This document shows, in pieces, positions 18,245 to 26,575 of a stretch of DNA of 33,965 nt. How positions within the stretch are numbered: position 1 is the first letter of the stretch; each line of letters opens with the position of its first letter. The position numbers and the translations under genes were made by a program. The stretch is from Rhizobiaceae bacterium (GTDB taxonomy: Bacteria; Pseudomonadota; Alphaproteobacteria; Rhizobiales; Rhizobiaceae), in contig JARGOF010000033.1 in assembly GCA_029212415.1 (NCBI GenBank), positions 24,483-58,447 of the forward strand, in the 5' to 3' direction. Under the pieces are notes generated by a model. It did not search any database and was not told the origin of the DNA. It was given only the letters and a program-made list of their open reading frames with translations.

Positions 18245-18279
18245 TGGAAAACAAAACGGCCCGGATTTCTCCGGGCCGT
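18245..18279 (-). terminator. Intrinsic terminator of the 5'-nucleotidase gene
   Basis: On the minus strand a perfect 10-bp stem (ACGGCCCGGA pairing with TCCGGGCCGT, 4-base loop) is followed by TTTTGTTTTCC. It starts 21 bases after the stop codon of the 5'-nucleotidase gene. This is the clearest terminator in the window and isolates hemH from upstream transcription. Confidence 0.88.
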
Positions 18280-18300
18280 GCAAAGCTGAAACATTCCGTG

Positions 18301-20193
18301 CTATTTTGCGGGAATGGTCAGTTCCGTTCCGACATCCAGCTTCTTGGGGTTGTTGGACGGATTGGCCTTGGCGATTTCGCCCCACCTTGTTCCGTCACCC
18401 AGATATTTTTTAGCCAGATCCCATAGGTTGTCGCCTGCGGTCACAACGTGGGTTTTTGCAGCCATTGCTGTCTCTTCCACAGCGGCTTCCACCTTCTTGA
18501 CTTCGGAAACGACTGCATCCTTCACCATCTCGGTGTCGCTGGCAGCGGTTTCCTCGGTCCTAGCGGCGTCTTTCATTTCGGCTTCCGGTTCCATGGAAAC
18601 CAGAGTGATGCGACCGTCAATGAAGGGCTTGTAGGGCGTGTTCTGGCTCAGATAGTTTGCAACAACATCTTCCAGTCCGGGACCATAGTCATAGGCTTCC
18701 ATACCATCTGTGGCGAAGACCTTGTAGCCGTCTCCACCCGCGCGCATGAAGTTGTTTGATACCACGCCGTAGGTTGCTGTCTCATCCAGTGGTACGAATT
18801 TTCCATCCATGGAGACCATCAGATCGGAAATGCGTTCACCGGCAGGTTTTGCGGTGTTGACGGTGAACTTGAGGCCGGCAACCTGCGGGAAGCGGCCGCC
18901 GCCTTCTTCAATCTGGCTGACGCCGTTTTCAAGCGCCACGACGACATCAGAGCCTTTCAGCTTGAATGTGGAAAGCGTGTTCTGAAATGGCAGAACGGTA
19001 ACAACTTCGCCCATGGTCACGTCGCCGCCATCAATGGAAGCACGCAGTCCGCCGCCATTCTGGATGGCCATCTGAATGCCCTGCGAGGCAACGCGTGCCA
19101 GCATGGCATCAGCGACCAGATTGCCCATTTCGCATTCCCCGGCGCGACAGCTCTTGCGGTCACCGTCAATGGGTGCGGTTGCATTTGCAACGACAACTTC
19201 CATTGCTTCCTTGATGGGCGCGGACATTTCCGCAATTCGGGTCACCATGGCTTCATTTGGCTTGAAGCTGGCGTCCAGCAGGATGGGCTCACCAACGGCC
19301 GATTTGATGTTGCCGTCATCATCGAAGATGATTTTGATTTCACCCAGATATTTGGAATGGGCATAGGCCGTCACAATGGCCACGGGGTTGCCCGAGGGGC
19401 CTGTCATCATGACCGGGTACACGCCATCGGCCTTGTCGCTCGTATTGGACAGGAACGTGTTGCTGTGTCCACCAATGATCAGATCAACGCCATCGACCTG
19501 CGCAGCAATTTCCTTGTCCTTGCTAAAGCCGGTATGGGTCAGGGCGATGATTTTGGTGGCGCCGGCTGCTTTCACAGCGGCCACGGCATCATTGAGATAA
19601 AGCACCGGATCAATGAACAGGACTGAATCACTGGGCGAGGAGAGTTCACCGGTGTCGGCGGTGACAGCACCAATGATGGCAATTTTTTCAGTGCCCATAT
19701 CCTTGATGACATATTCCACCATTTTACCGGCAAGCGGGCTATCGGCGCCAATCAGGGCATTGCCGTAGATGATGGGAAATGTTGTCTTGTCGACGAAGGT
19801 GGCAAGGACACCGTCGCCATCGTCAAATTCATGATTGCCAAGCACCATGGCGTCAAGTCCGAGCTGGTCCATGAACTCGGCCTCGGCAGCGCCCTTGTAG
19901 GTCGTGTAAAACAATGAGCCCTGGAAATTGTCACCGGCGGAAAGCAGCAGAACATTGTCCAGCGCTGCCTTGCGCTGATCAATCGCTGTTTTCATGCGGG
20001 CAACGCCACCAAAGCACTTGCCTTCGGTTTCATCTTCGGCCGAGCAGGTTGAATCATATTTGTTGATGGGTTCAATGCGACTGTGAAAGTCGTTGAAATG
20101 AAGAACGTTGAGTTCAAAATCTGCCAATGCCAGGCTGGTTGTTGTAACCAGTACAGCAGCTGACAGGGAAAGGCGGGTCAGGAATTTCGACAT
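18301..20193 (-). CDS. Secreted 5'-nucleotidase/UshA-type metallophosphoesterase with C-terminal LysM
   Basis: A 630-residue exported enzyme likely to dephosphorylate nucleotides, or related phosphoesters, in the periplasm. A signal peptide covers residues 1-24 (LSLSAAVLVTTTSLALA). The metallophosphatase domain has LHFNDFHSR (Asp35, His37), AGDNFQGS (Asp88), GNHEFDDG (Asn120, His121), His220, and GGHSN (His243). The 5'-nucleotidase C-terminal domain (about 330-530) has GNLVADAML, NGGGLRASI and the substrate-binding FMRAGGDGY. An acidic Ala/Glu linker (about 540-578) joins a LysM domain at 580-630 (VTAGDNLWDLAKKYLGDG). LysM binds peptidoglycan, so the enzyme is probably held to the wall. The gene has its own promoter candidate and a strong terminator, so it looks monocistronic. 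Confidence 0.93.
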   Translation of the reverse strand: MSKFLTRLSLSAAVLVTTTSLALADFELNVLHFNDFHSRIEPINKYDSTCSAEDETEGKCFGGVARMKTAIDQRKAALDNVLLLSAGDNFQGSLFYTTYKGAAEAEFMDQLGLDAMVLGNHEFDDGDGVLATFVDKTTFPIIYGNALIGADSPLAGKMVEYVIKDMGTEKIAIIGAVTADTGELSSPSDSVLFIDPVLYLNDAVAAVKAAGATKIIALTHTGFSKDKEIAAQVDGVDLIIGGHSNTFLSNTSDKADGVYPVMMTGPSGNPVAIVTAYAHSKYLGEIKIIFDDDGNIKSAVGEPILLDASFKPNEAMVTRIAEMSAPIKEAMEVVVANATAPIDGDRKSCRAGECEMGNLVADAMLARVASQGIQMAIQNGGGLRASIDGGDVTMGEVVTVLPFQNTLSTFKLKGSDVVVALENGVSQIEEGGGRFPQVAGLKFTVNTAKPAGERISDLMVSMDGKFVPLDETATYGVVSNNFMRAGGDGYKVFATDGMEAYDYGPGLEDVVANYLSQNTPYKPFIDGRITLVSMEPEAEMKDAARTEETAASDTEMVKDAVVSEVKKVEAAVEETAMAAKTHVVTAGDNLWDLAKKYLGDGTRWGEIAKANPSNNPKKLDVGTELTIPAK

Positions 20194-20508
20194 TGACGGC
20201 TCCGTTACATTTTCCCGGGATTGATATGACCGGCGCCTCTTCGTCTGGCGGAGCCGGCCTCGTTACTATTTGTGCATTTTTGCCGAACGCCATGCCAAAT
20301 TACACAGGCTCTCGCTTACACAGGCAATCACTGACACTGTTAACACTGGCGCTCAGCGACATATACGGCGGATAATCCGCCACGACTGACGTCCATGCTT
20401 TCACCAAATCGGCCAAATCGCAAGCGTCAACTGCCGACAGACGGGCGAATTCGGTCAATACCGCAATGTGTTCCACTGGAAAGCAGGAAACCTTCATGCG
20501 CCTGTCGT
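20194..20508. other. Intergenic region upstream of the 5'-nucleotidase gene
   Basis: These 315 bases hold no convincing gene. They contain the promoter candidate at 20299-20327, the decamer TTACACAGGC twice (20300-20309 and 20316-20325) over that promoter, and a 15-bp dyad GGCGGAT-A-ATCCGCC at 20367-20381 that could be an operator or the 3' hairpin of the PaaK-like gene. Confidence 0.6.
20299..20327 (-). promoter_or_regulatory. Candidate sigma-70 promoter of the 5'-nucleotidase gene
   Basis: On the minus strand TTGCCT (20327-20322) and TGTAAT (20304-20299) are separated by exactly 17 bases. The -10 matches consensus at 5/6 positions. The start would fall near 20292, giving a leader of about 100 nt. 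The -35 region and the -10 region are each covered by one copy of the decamer repeat. Confidence 0.5.
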
Positions 20509-21762
20509 TCAGCTGTCATAATCGCGCTCATCGGCGATGATTTTGCCGTCATTGGGAAGGCTGCCGGTTTCTGCGGTCACCACTTTGCCTTTGAGTTTTG
20601 TCAGATCGGAAAGGCTGGTTGCTATGGCGTCGAGATCCGGCTTTGCGCCTTCAGCGCATTCGACATGCAATGTCATGGCATCCTGATCGCCATCACGAGC
20701 GACCACAAGACGGGCCCGCGTCACGTCTTTGTGACGTTCCAGAACAGCGGCGATCTGCTTTGGGTCGACAAACATGCCCTTGACCTTCGTGCGCTGGTCG
20801 GCGCGTCCCATCCATCCCTTGATGCGGGTGCCCGTGCGGCCACAGGGAGAGCGCCCCTCCAGCACGGCCGACATGTCGCCGGTGCCGAAGCGCACCAGCG
20901 GGTAGGCCGGATTGAGCGATGTCACGACAATTTCGCCGACCTCGCCATCAGCCACCGGATCGCCTGTGCCGGGGCGCACGATCTCGACAATCAGGTTTTC
21001 ATTGAGGATCATGCCGGGATGGGGCTGCCCGCTGGCATCGGCGCTTTCATAGGCAATGATGCCAATATCAGCGGTGGCAAAGGCCTGCAACACATGGACG
21101 CCGCGTTTTGCGTATTCGTCTCGCAGCGATGGAAAAAGAGCGCCGCCGGAGACCAGGGCGCGTTTGATGGATGAAAGATCGCGGCCCATGTCCTCGGCCT
21201 TGTCCAAAAGAACTTTCAGGTAATCCGGCGTGCCGGCAAAGGCTGAAGGACGCAGCGTGGCAGCCGCTTCAATCTGGGTTTCCGTATTGCCGACACCGGC
21301 TGGAAAGACCAGACATCCCAATGCTCTTGCACCCTCGTCGAGGATGAAGGCGCCGGGGGTCATGTGATAGGAAAAGGCGTTGTGAACAATGTCGCCCGGC
21401 CGGATACCGACAGCAAAAAGGCTGCGGGCCGATTGCCAGGGATCCGCACCGAAACCCTGAGGTTCCCAAACCGGACCGGGTGACATGAATACATGGTTGC
21501 CGCGCAGCGCATCGGGATCAGCAAGGCCACCAAAGGGCGGATTGGCGGCCTGCATCGCCATCAGATCCGGTTTGCGCAGGACCGGCAGAGTGGCCAGTGC
21601 CTGGCGACTGGTGATTTTTGCAGGATCAATACCCTGCAACCATTTGGCAAGCCCCTCGGCCTTGCCGATGGCCTGGGCAAGAAAACCGGGCAATGCAGAA
21701 AAAAGATCCTGTTCCCTTTGCTGCGGCTCACGGATTTCCAGATCGTCAAAAAAATCAGGCAA
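20509..21762 (-). CDS. Phenylacetate-CoA ligase-like (PaaK family) adenylate-forming protein
   Basis: A 417-residue member of the PaaK branch of adenylate-forming enzymes. Recognisable parts are SYHMTPGAFILDEGARALGC, PSAFAGTPDYLKVLLDKAED, the LVSGGALFPSLRDEYAKR segment, RFGTGDMSAVLEG with the ribose-binding Asp, GRADQRTKVKGMFVDPKQI at the hinge, and the C-terminal DGKIIADERD with the catalytic-type Lys. The phosphate-binding loop, normally SSGTTGKPT, reads MSPGPVWEPQG, so normal ATP-dependent CoA ligation is uncertain. No signal peptide is seen. The gene is downstream of omp10 with 133 bp between. The substrate is unknown; aromatic acids are only a family-level guess. Length is close to PaaK. 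Confidence 0.8.
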   Translation of the reverse strand: MPDFFDDLEIREPQQREQDLFSALPGFLAQAIGKAEGLAKWLQGIDPAKITSRQALATLPVLRKPDLMAMQAANPPFGGLADPDALRGNHVFMSPGPVWEPQGFGADPWQSARSLFAVGIRPGDIVHNAFSYHMTPGAFILDEGARALGCLVFPAGVGNTETQIEAAATLRPSAFAGTPDYLKVLLDKAEDMGRDLSSIKRALVSGGALFPSLRDEYAKRGVHVLQAFATADIGIIAYESADASGQPHPGMILNENLIVEIVRPGTGDPVADGEVGEIVVTSLNPAYPLVRFGTGDMSAVLEGRSPCGRTGTRIKGWMGRADQRTKVKGMFVDPKQIAAVLERHKDVTRARLVVARDGDQDAMTLHVECAEGAKPDLDAIATSLSDLTKLKGKVVTAETGSLPNDGKIIADERDYDS

Positions 21763-21895
21763 GACGAATGTCTCCTCTTTCGTCTTTGGGGCAGGGTTTG
21801 TTAAGCGCTGGCTGCGATCAAAACTGCAGGTGAGCTGTTCTGCCTGGCCATGTTCAGGCGGCCAGACAGCGGGTCATAATTCAGCAAGCGTTTCG

Positions 21896-22258
21896 TCAGG
21901 CGTTTCGGCGGGACAGCATGAACTGGGCGCCGGAGCTGGACGTGCAGTTCAGCCGCGTCGATGACACAAGCGAGCAATTGACGCGTGAATTGGTATTTCG
22001 GACAAGCGAGCGAATATCAATCTGCACCAGCCGGCTGTTGATCTGCGTGTATTTGCCTGTCGCCAGCAGCGTATTGGTGTCTGTTGTCCGTGTCTCGAAC
22101 GTGCCTGCTGAGAAACGCGACTGAATACCATTAGGGTCAAGCCAATAGCCCTCGATCGAGTTTCGATCATATCCAGGTCCGCCACTATAGCCTGATTGAC
22201 AGGCCGCCAGGCCCGTTGCCACGGCCATAAGAATGATAAGCCTGATCCAAATCCGCAT
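21896..22258 (-). CDS. omp10: Omp10-type outer-membrane lipoprotein
   Basis: A 120-residue lipoprotein. The signal peptide MRIWIRLIILMAVATGLAAC ends in a lipobox with Cys20 as the lipidated residue. The mature domain has GYWLDPNGIQSRFSAGTFETR, then RTTDTNTLLATGKY, RLVQIDIRSLVRNTNSRVNC and STRLNCTSSSGAQF, which I recognise as the Brucella/rhizobial Omp10 pattern with two conserved Cys that may form a disulfide. The open frame runs 40 codons further upstream, but the ATG at 22258 has GGAGG five bases before it and creates the signal peptide, so it is the real start. Function is not known; in Brucella Omp10 is a surface antigen that affects fitness. Confidence 0.88.
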   Translation of the reverse strand: MRIWIRLIILMAVATGLAACQSGYSGGPGYDRNSIEGYWLDPNGIQSRFSAGTFETRTTDTNTLLATGKYTQINSRLVQIDIRSLVRNTNSRVNCSLVSSTRLNCTSSSGAQFMLSRRNA

Positions 22259-22505
22259 TTTTGCCTCCGCGCTGCATGCTGCATCTGTATTTGTTATAGT
22301 ATAGTTGGCGGAAAATGTTGTCACTATTTCCGGTAGTGTTCCAAAATATTTCTGCAACTGATAACATCGCTCAGGCAATCACTGCAACATGATCCCTTTG
22401 AAACGGTCGGGACGCGGGCGATTTGGGTCTCACCAATCGACCGGCCCCGGCCATGCATTCATCAGCTTTTCGTTCCTGGAACAGGGAACCCTATGGACGG
22501 AACGC

Positions 22506-23948
22506 TCAATGGACCAAAACGTTCCGGAACTGCCAGGCGTCTTTTTCGTCCAGGTCTTCGGGGAACAGGCCCGGGCGCCCGGTCAGCGGAGTCCAGTCCG
22601 TATAATGGCCTTCAACCGGACCCAGATAGGGAAGCTGAACTTCGAGGCAACGGCGGAAATCCATCTCATCAGTCTCGACAATGCCAGCCTGCGGATTTTC
22701 CAAAGCCCAGACCATGCCGGCCAGAACCGCCGATGTCACCTGCAGTCCGGTGGCATTTTGCCAGGGAGCCAGGGTGCGGGTTTCTTCGACAGACAGGCGT
22801 GAGCCAAACCAATAGGCATTCTTGTCATGGCCATAAAGCAATACGCCGAGTTCATCGATGCCGTCGACCAGTTCGTCTTCTTCAAGCACATGCAGTACCG
22901 GCTGCTGCTTGCCGCCATTGCCGAACATCTCATGCAAGGACAAGACAGCGTCATTGGCAGGGTGATAGGCATAGTGGCAGGTCGGGCGATAGGTGACCTG
23001 GCCGTTTTCGCTGAGCGTGAAAAAATCGGCAATCGAAATCGATTCGTTGTGGGTCACCAGAAAACCATATTGCGGCCCCGGGGTCGGACACCAGGTGCGT
23101 ACCCGCGTATTGGCGCCGGGCTGATCCAGATAGATGGATGCCTGACTGCCATAGGTATAGCCATGGGCATTTTCGGGCTTCCATTTTTCATGGGTTCCCC
23201 ATCCCAGTTCCGAAGGCTGCAGACCTTCCGAGATGAAACCTTCGGCCGACCAGGTGTTCCAGAACACATTGAGTGGCTTGGGCGTTTTGGCGCGCTGCGT
23301 GTCGCGTTCGGCAATATGGATGCCTTTGACGCCGACCTGCTGCATCAATCTGGCCCAACCGCTGCGGTCACCCTGCTGGGGAATATCAAAGGTCATGCCC
23401 ATGTCATTGGCAAGATTGACCAGTCCCTGTTTGACGAACCAGGACACCATGCCGGGATTTGCTCCGCAGCATGAAACAGCCGTTGTGCCGCCGGGATTTG
23501 CGCGTTTTTCCTGACGCACGGTTTCGCGCAGGGCGTAATTTGTGCGTGCCGCATTGTCGACGGTGTCATCAAAGTAGAAACCAAGCCAGGGCTCAACGAC
23601 TGTGTCGATGTAGAGGACGCCAATTTCACGGCAGAATTTCATCAGGTCCAGTGACGACGTGTCGACCGAAAGGTTCACACAGAACCCCTGGCCTTCGCCT
23701 TCCTTCAGAAGAGGCTTGAGCAGTTCCTTGTAATTTTCCCGTGTCACTGCTGCCTGGACGTGACGCACGCCCTTGTCCTTCAGAGCGAGTTCGTCCTCAC
23801 TGCGTGGATCGACAATTACCATGCGATGCTTGTCATATTTGAAATGACGTTCGATCAGGGGCAGGGTGCCATGCCCGATGGAGCCGAAACCGATCATGAC
23901 AATCGGGCCGGTTATTTCACCGTAAACAGGATATTCGGCATTCGCCAT
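22506..23948 (-). CDS. hss: Homospermidine synthase
   Basis: A 480-residue NAD-dependent enzyme that transfers an aminobutyl group from one putrescine (or spermidine) to another to form homospermidine, a common alphaproteobacterial polyamine. The dinucleotide-binding loop GFGSIG is at residues 20-25, followed by VDPRSED for the ribose. Other landmarks are the VVEPWLGFYFDD segment, SCCGANPGMVSWFVKQ, and NVFWNTWSAEGFISEGLQPSELGWGTHE, part of which I cite only for position (about 255-280). Length matches the bacterial family. The start MANAEYP was chosen because AAAGGA lies upstream; an ATG six codons earlier lacks one. The gene stands alone, with a 369-bp gap upstream. Confidence 0.95.
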   Translation of the reverse strand: MANAEYPVYGEITGPIVMIGFGSIGHGTLPLIERHFKYDKHRMVIVDPRSEDELALKDKGVRHVQAAVTRENYKELLKPLLKEGEGQGFCVNLSVDTSSLDLMKFCREIGVLYIDTVVEPWLGFYFDDTVDNAARTNYALRETVRQEKRANPGGTTAVSCCGANPGMVSWFVKQGLVNLANDMGMTFDIPQQGDRSGWARLMQQVGVKGIHIAERDTQRAKTPKPLNVFWNTWSAEGFISEGLQPSELGWGTHEKWKPENAHGYTYGSQASIYLDQPGANTRVRTWCPTPGPQYGFLVTHNESISIADFFTLSENGQVTYRPTCHYAYHPANDAVLSLHEMFGNGGKQQPVLHVLEEDELVDGIDELGVLLYGHDKNAYWFGSRLSVEETRTLAPWQNATGLQVTSAVLAGMVWALENPQAGIVETDEMDFRRCLEVQLPYLGPVEGHYTDWTPLTGRPGLFPEDLDEKDAWQFRNVLVH

Positions 23949-24249
23949 GACGGGTCCTTTCACCATTTTCAGGTTCTGATTTTACAAGGGTTATCGGTCT
24001 GCGTCTTCAGCTGGCTTTGGCCGCTGATTGCGCGCGTTGCTTTTCAAAAATTCAATGAGCAATCTCGGTTGGTGCTAAAGCACAAAGCCATTGCCGATGG
24101 AAGTGGGTAAATGCAATTGCGAGGCTGCGCTGACCGCTATTTTGCAGTTTTTCAGGGATCTGGCGCTGGCGGGCACGCGTTTGATCATCAATTGTTCGGA
24201 TGATCGCGGCAGGGCTGGCAGAGCGGCACTTGCAGAAAGTGAATGCAAT

Positions 24250-24311
24250 GAAGGTCGCTCACCATGCGGTGCATTGATGCGCGACATGCGGTGCATTGAT
24301 GCGCGACCTTC
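24250..24311 (-). terminator. Long hairpin after pepF, with a tandem duplication in its loop
   Basis: Arms GAAGGTCGC (24250-24258) and GCGACCTTC (24303-24311) are perfect inverted repeats, starting 7 bases after the pepF stop codon on the minus strand. A mildly T-rich ATTGCATTCACTTTCTG follows. Between the arms is a perfect tandem repeat of a 22-bp unit, 24264-24285 and 24286-24307; the second copy runs into the arm. It may be a weak or factor-assisted terminator. Confidence 0.4.
24264..24307. repeat. Perfect tandem duplication, 2 x 22 bp
   Basis: The unit starts ATGCGGTGCATTGATGCG and is present twice with no mismatch and no gap. Perfect identity suggests a recent slippage event. It lies outside coding sequence, in the loop of the pepF 3' hairpin. 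Confidence 0.95.
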
Positions 24312-24317
24312 AGTTCC

Positions 24318-26198
24318 TCAGGCGTCAAGGGCTTCCAGTTCATCGATCAGGCCTTCGATCATGGAAAGGCCGCGGTTCCAGAAGGATGGATCCGAAGCGT
24401 CAAGATTGAAGGGGGCAAGCAGTTCCGAGTGGTGTTTTGTACCGCCCGCGCGCAGCATTTCAAAATATTTTTCCTGAAACCCATCCTCGGCGTTCTGGTA
24501 GACCGCATAGAGCGAATTGACCAGACAATCGCCGAATGCATAGGCATAGACGTAGAAGGGCGAATGGATGAAATGCGGAATATAGGTCCAGAAGTTTTCA
24601 TATTCGGGTGAAATGCGAATGGCGGGTCCAAGGCTCTCGCTCTGCACGGACATCCACAATTCACCGATCTGCTGGGCGGTGAGTTCTCCCTCGCGCCGTG
24701 CCGTATGAACCTTGCGCTCAAACTGGTAGAAGGCAATCTGCCGTACCACCGTGTTGATCATGTCCTCGACCTTCTGGGCCAGCATGGCCTTGCGTTCCTT
24801 GACGTCGCGCGTGGCATTGAGCAACGCCCTGAACGTCAGCATTTCGCCAAAGACGGATGCGGTTTCTGCAAGCGTTAGTGGCGTATGCGCCATCAGCGCG
24901 CCCTGTTTGCCGGCCAGAACCTGATGTACCCCATGCCCAAGCTCATGGGCCAATGTCATGACATCCCTGGGCTTGCCCATATAGTTCAGCAGAACATAGG
25001 GATGGGCGGAGGGAACCGTCGGATGCGCAAAGGCGCCGGGGGCCTTGCCGGGGCGTACCGGTGCATCGATCCATTTTCCGTCAAAGAAGCGGGCGGCTAT
25101 ATTGGACATTTCCGGATCAAAATCACGATAGGCAGACAGCACCGTATCGCGGGCCTGATCCCAGCTTATCAAGGCCTGAGGTGTTTCCGGCAGCGGCGCA
25201 TTGCGATCCCAGAAGTCCATCACATCCATGCCGAGCCATTTGGCCTTCATGGCATAGTAGCGATGGGAAAGGCGCGGATAGGCCTGCGTCACGGCATCGG
25301 CCAGGGCATCGACGACCTCGCGCTCCACGCGGTTGGCCAGATGGCGGCTGTCGGCGATATCCTCAAAACCGCGCCAGCGGTCGGAAATCTCCTTGTCCTT
25401 GGCAAGCGTATTGGTAATCAGCGTGAATGTGCGGATGTTCTCGCCAAAGGTCCTGGACAAGGCCATGGCGGATGCCTTGCGCTCCGTGCCATCGGCCGAT
25501 TGCAGCATGTTCAGTGTGGGTTCCAGCGACTGTGTCTTGCCGTTGACGTCGAAACGCAATGACGACATGGTCTCGTCGAAAAGCCGGTTCCAGGCACCAT
25601 GTCCGGTCAGTGATTTTTCGTGAAAGAGCTGTTCAATACGGTCTTCCAGCTGAAAAGGCCGGTCTTTTCTCAGATCGATCAGCCAGGGGCTGTAGTGGCG
25701 TGTCTGCGGATCATTGCTGATGGCCGCCTCGATCACGCTGTCTTCGATCCGATTGAGTTCCAGGGTGAAAAACAAAAGCCGACTGCTTATATCCGTGATC
25801 CTCGACTGAATGTCGCCGTAGAATTTGGCGCGTGCGGGATCACTGGTATCGGTGAAATAGGTCAGTCCGGCGAAGGACATGATACGTCCCATCAGTTCTT
25901 CCAGTGCTTCATACTGACGCAATGCAGCACCCAGACCGTTTTCTCCGCCCGCCTTTGCAGCTTTCTCCAGCTCGCCTTTCCATGTGTCCTCAAAGGCCGA
26001 GCAGCCACTTGCGGCGTTTTCGATGTCGCGGGCGAGTTCGGGTGCATCCAGACCCGAATAAAGATCGCCCAGATTCCATTCCGGCAGGTTGTCGAGCGCA
26101 CCGTTCGATCCATTGTCCTGGGGCGATGGTGTGCCGCGGAACGTTTCGGATGCTGACGGGCGGACTGTTCGATTGGCGGTGGATGATTTCAGAAACAT
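24318..26198 (-). CDS. pepF: Oligoendopeptidase F, M3 family zinc peptidase
   Basis: A 626-residue M3B peptidase that cuts short peptides in the cytoplasm. The zinc motif HELGH is at residues 418-422 (His418, Glu419, His422) in MTLAHELGHGVHQVLAG, and the third ligand region follows in TLAETASVFGEML. Other family segments are WIDAPVRPGKAPGAFAHPTV and FIHSPFYVYAYAFGDCLVNSLY. The N-terminal helical domain (about 40-330) is complete. No signal peptide is present. The first ATG has AGAGG about ten bases upstream. Length is normal for the clade. It appears monocistronic, with a hairpin after its stop codon. Confidence 0.95.
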   Translation of the reverse strand: MFLKSSTANRTVRPSASETFRGTPSPQDNGSNGALDNLPEWNLGDLYSGLDAPELARDIENAASGCSAFEDTWKGELEKAAKAGGENGLGAALRQYEALEELMGRIMSFAGLTYFTDTSDPARAKFYGDIQSRITDISSRLLFFTLELNRIEDSVIEAAISNDPQTRHYSPWLIDLRKDRPFQLEDRIEQLFHEKSLTGHGAWNRLFDETMSSLRFDVNGKTQSLEPTLNMLQSADGTERKASAMALSRTFGENIRTFTLITNTLAKDKEISDRWRGFEDIADSRHLANRVEREVVDALADAVTQAYPRLSHRYYAMKAKWLGMDVMDFWDRNAPLPETPQALISWDQARDTVLSAYRDFDPEMSNIAARFFDGKWIDAPVRPGKAPGAFAHPTVPSAHPYVLLNYMGKPRDVMTLAHELGHGVHQVLAGKQGALMAHTPLTLAETASVFGEMLTFRALLNATRDVKERKAMLAQKVEDMINTVVRQIAFYQFERKVHTARREGELTAQQIGELWMSVQSESLGPAIRISPEYENFWTYIPHFIHSPFYVYAYAFGDCLVNSLYAVYQNAEDGFQEKYFEMLRAGGTKHHSELLAPFNLDASDPSFWNRGLSMIEGLIDELEALDA

Positions 26199-26575
26199 AG
26201 ACGGGGCCTCTCACGGAGTTGCTCGATCTCATATGGGGGATATTGCGACAAATCTCCAGACAATTGGTGCCTGTCTGGCCGCAAAAATTTCCGGATTATC
26301 GAAGGTTTTGGCAAATTTGCATGGTTTGAAGCGGTTGGGGGGCGAAAAAGCCGAATCAATTCATTCATTGTTAGTTCTTTGTTCACTATAAATATCGCCT
26401 GAAACGCGGTAAGAGCGAAGTGCCATGCTGTCACCTCAATTTTCGTTCAGCTGTATTCCGGGTGGGTGAATCTGACCCTGAATATACCAGATTTACCGGT
26501 CATGGACTGTTGACCGGGAAGCAGTTAGGCAGAATGATCTAGGCAGACGGCGGTAATGCAGGGATTTATAGAGAT
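26199..26575. other. Divergent intergenic region between pepF and the M15-type peptidase gene
   Basis: These 377 bases must contain promoters for both flanking genes. The only reasonable element I can point to is the plus-strand pair at 26510-26538. Short open frames on the minus strand here lack a good ribosome binding site and run into pepF, so I do not call them. Confidence 0.6.
26510..26538 (+). promoter_or_regulatory. Candidate promoter of the M15-type peptidase gene
   Basis: TTGACC (26510-26515) and AATGAT (26533-26538) are separated by exactly 17 bases. The predicted start near 26545 gives a leader of about 30 nt before the TTG start codon. Confidence 0.4.

Larger units (their letters stand above)
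23949..24317. other. Intergenic region between hss and pepF
   Basis: I see no convincing gene in these 369 bases. The right end holds a terminator-like inverted repeat for pepF with a duplicated 22-bp unit in its loop (24250-24311). The left end must contain the hss promoter, but no clear sigma-70 pair stands out; CTTGTAAAAT about 40 bases upstream of the hss start is only a possible -10. Confidence 0.6.

Noticed and set aside
20300-20497. A 65-codon frame just downstream of the PaaK-like gene
   Set aside because: Its ribosome binding site is poor, the product has no recognisable feature, and it runs over the dyad and the predicted 5'-nucleotidase promoter. It could be revisited with proteomics.
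24075-24296. A 73-codon minus-strand frame between hss and pepF
   Set aside because: It starts inside the tandem repeat after pepF and has no plausible product or ribosome binding site.
26189-26434. Short minus-strand frame upstream of pepF
   Set aside because: It overlaps the pepF start, lacks a clear ribosome binding site and shows no conserved motif.
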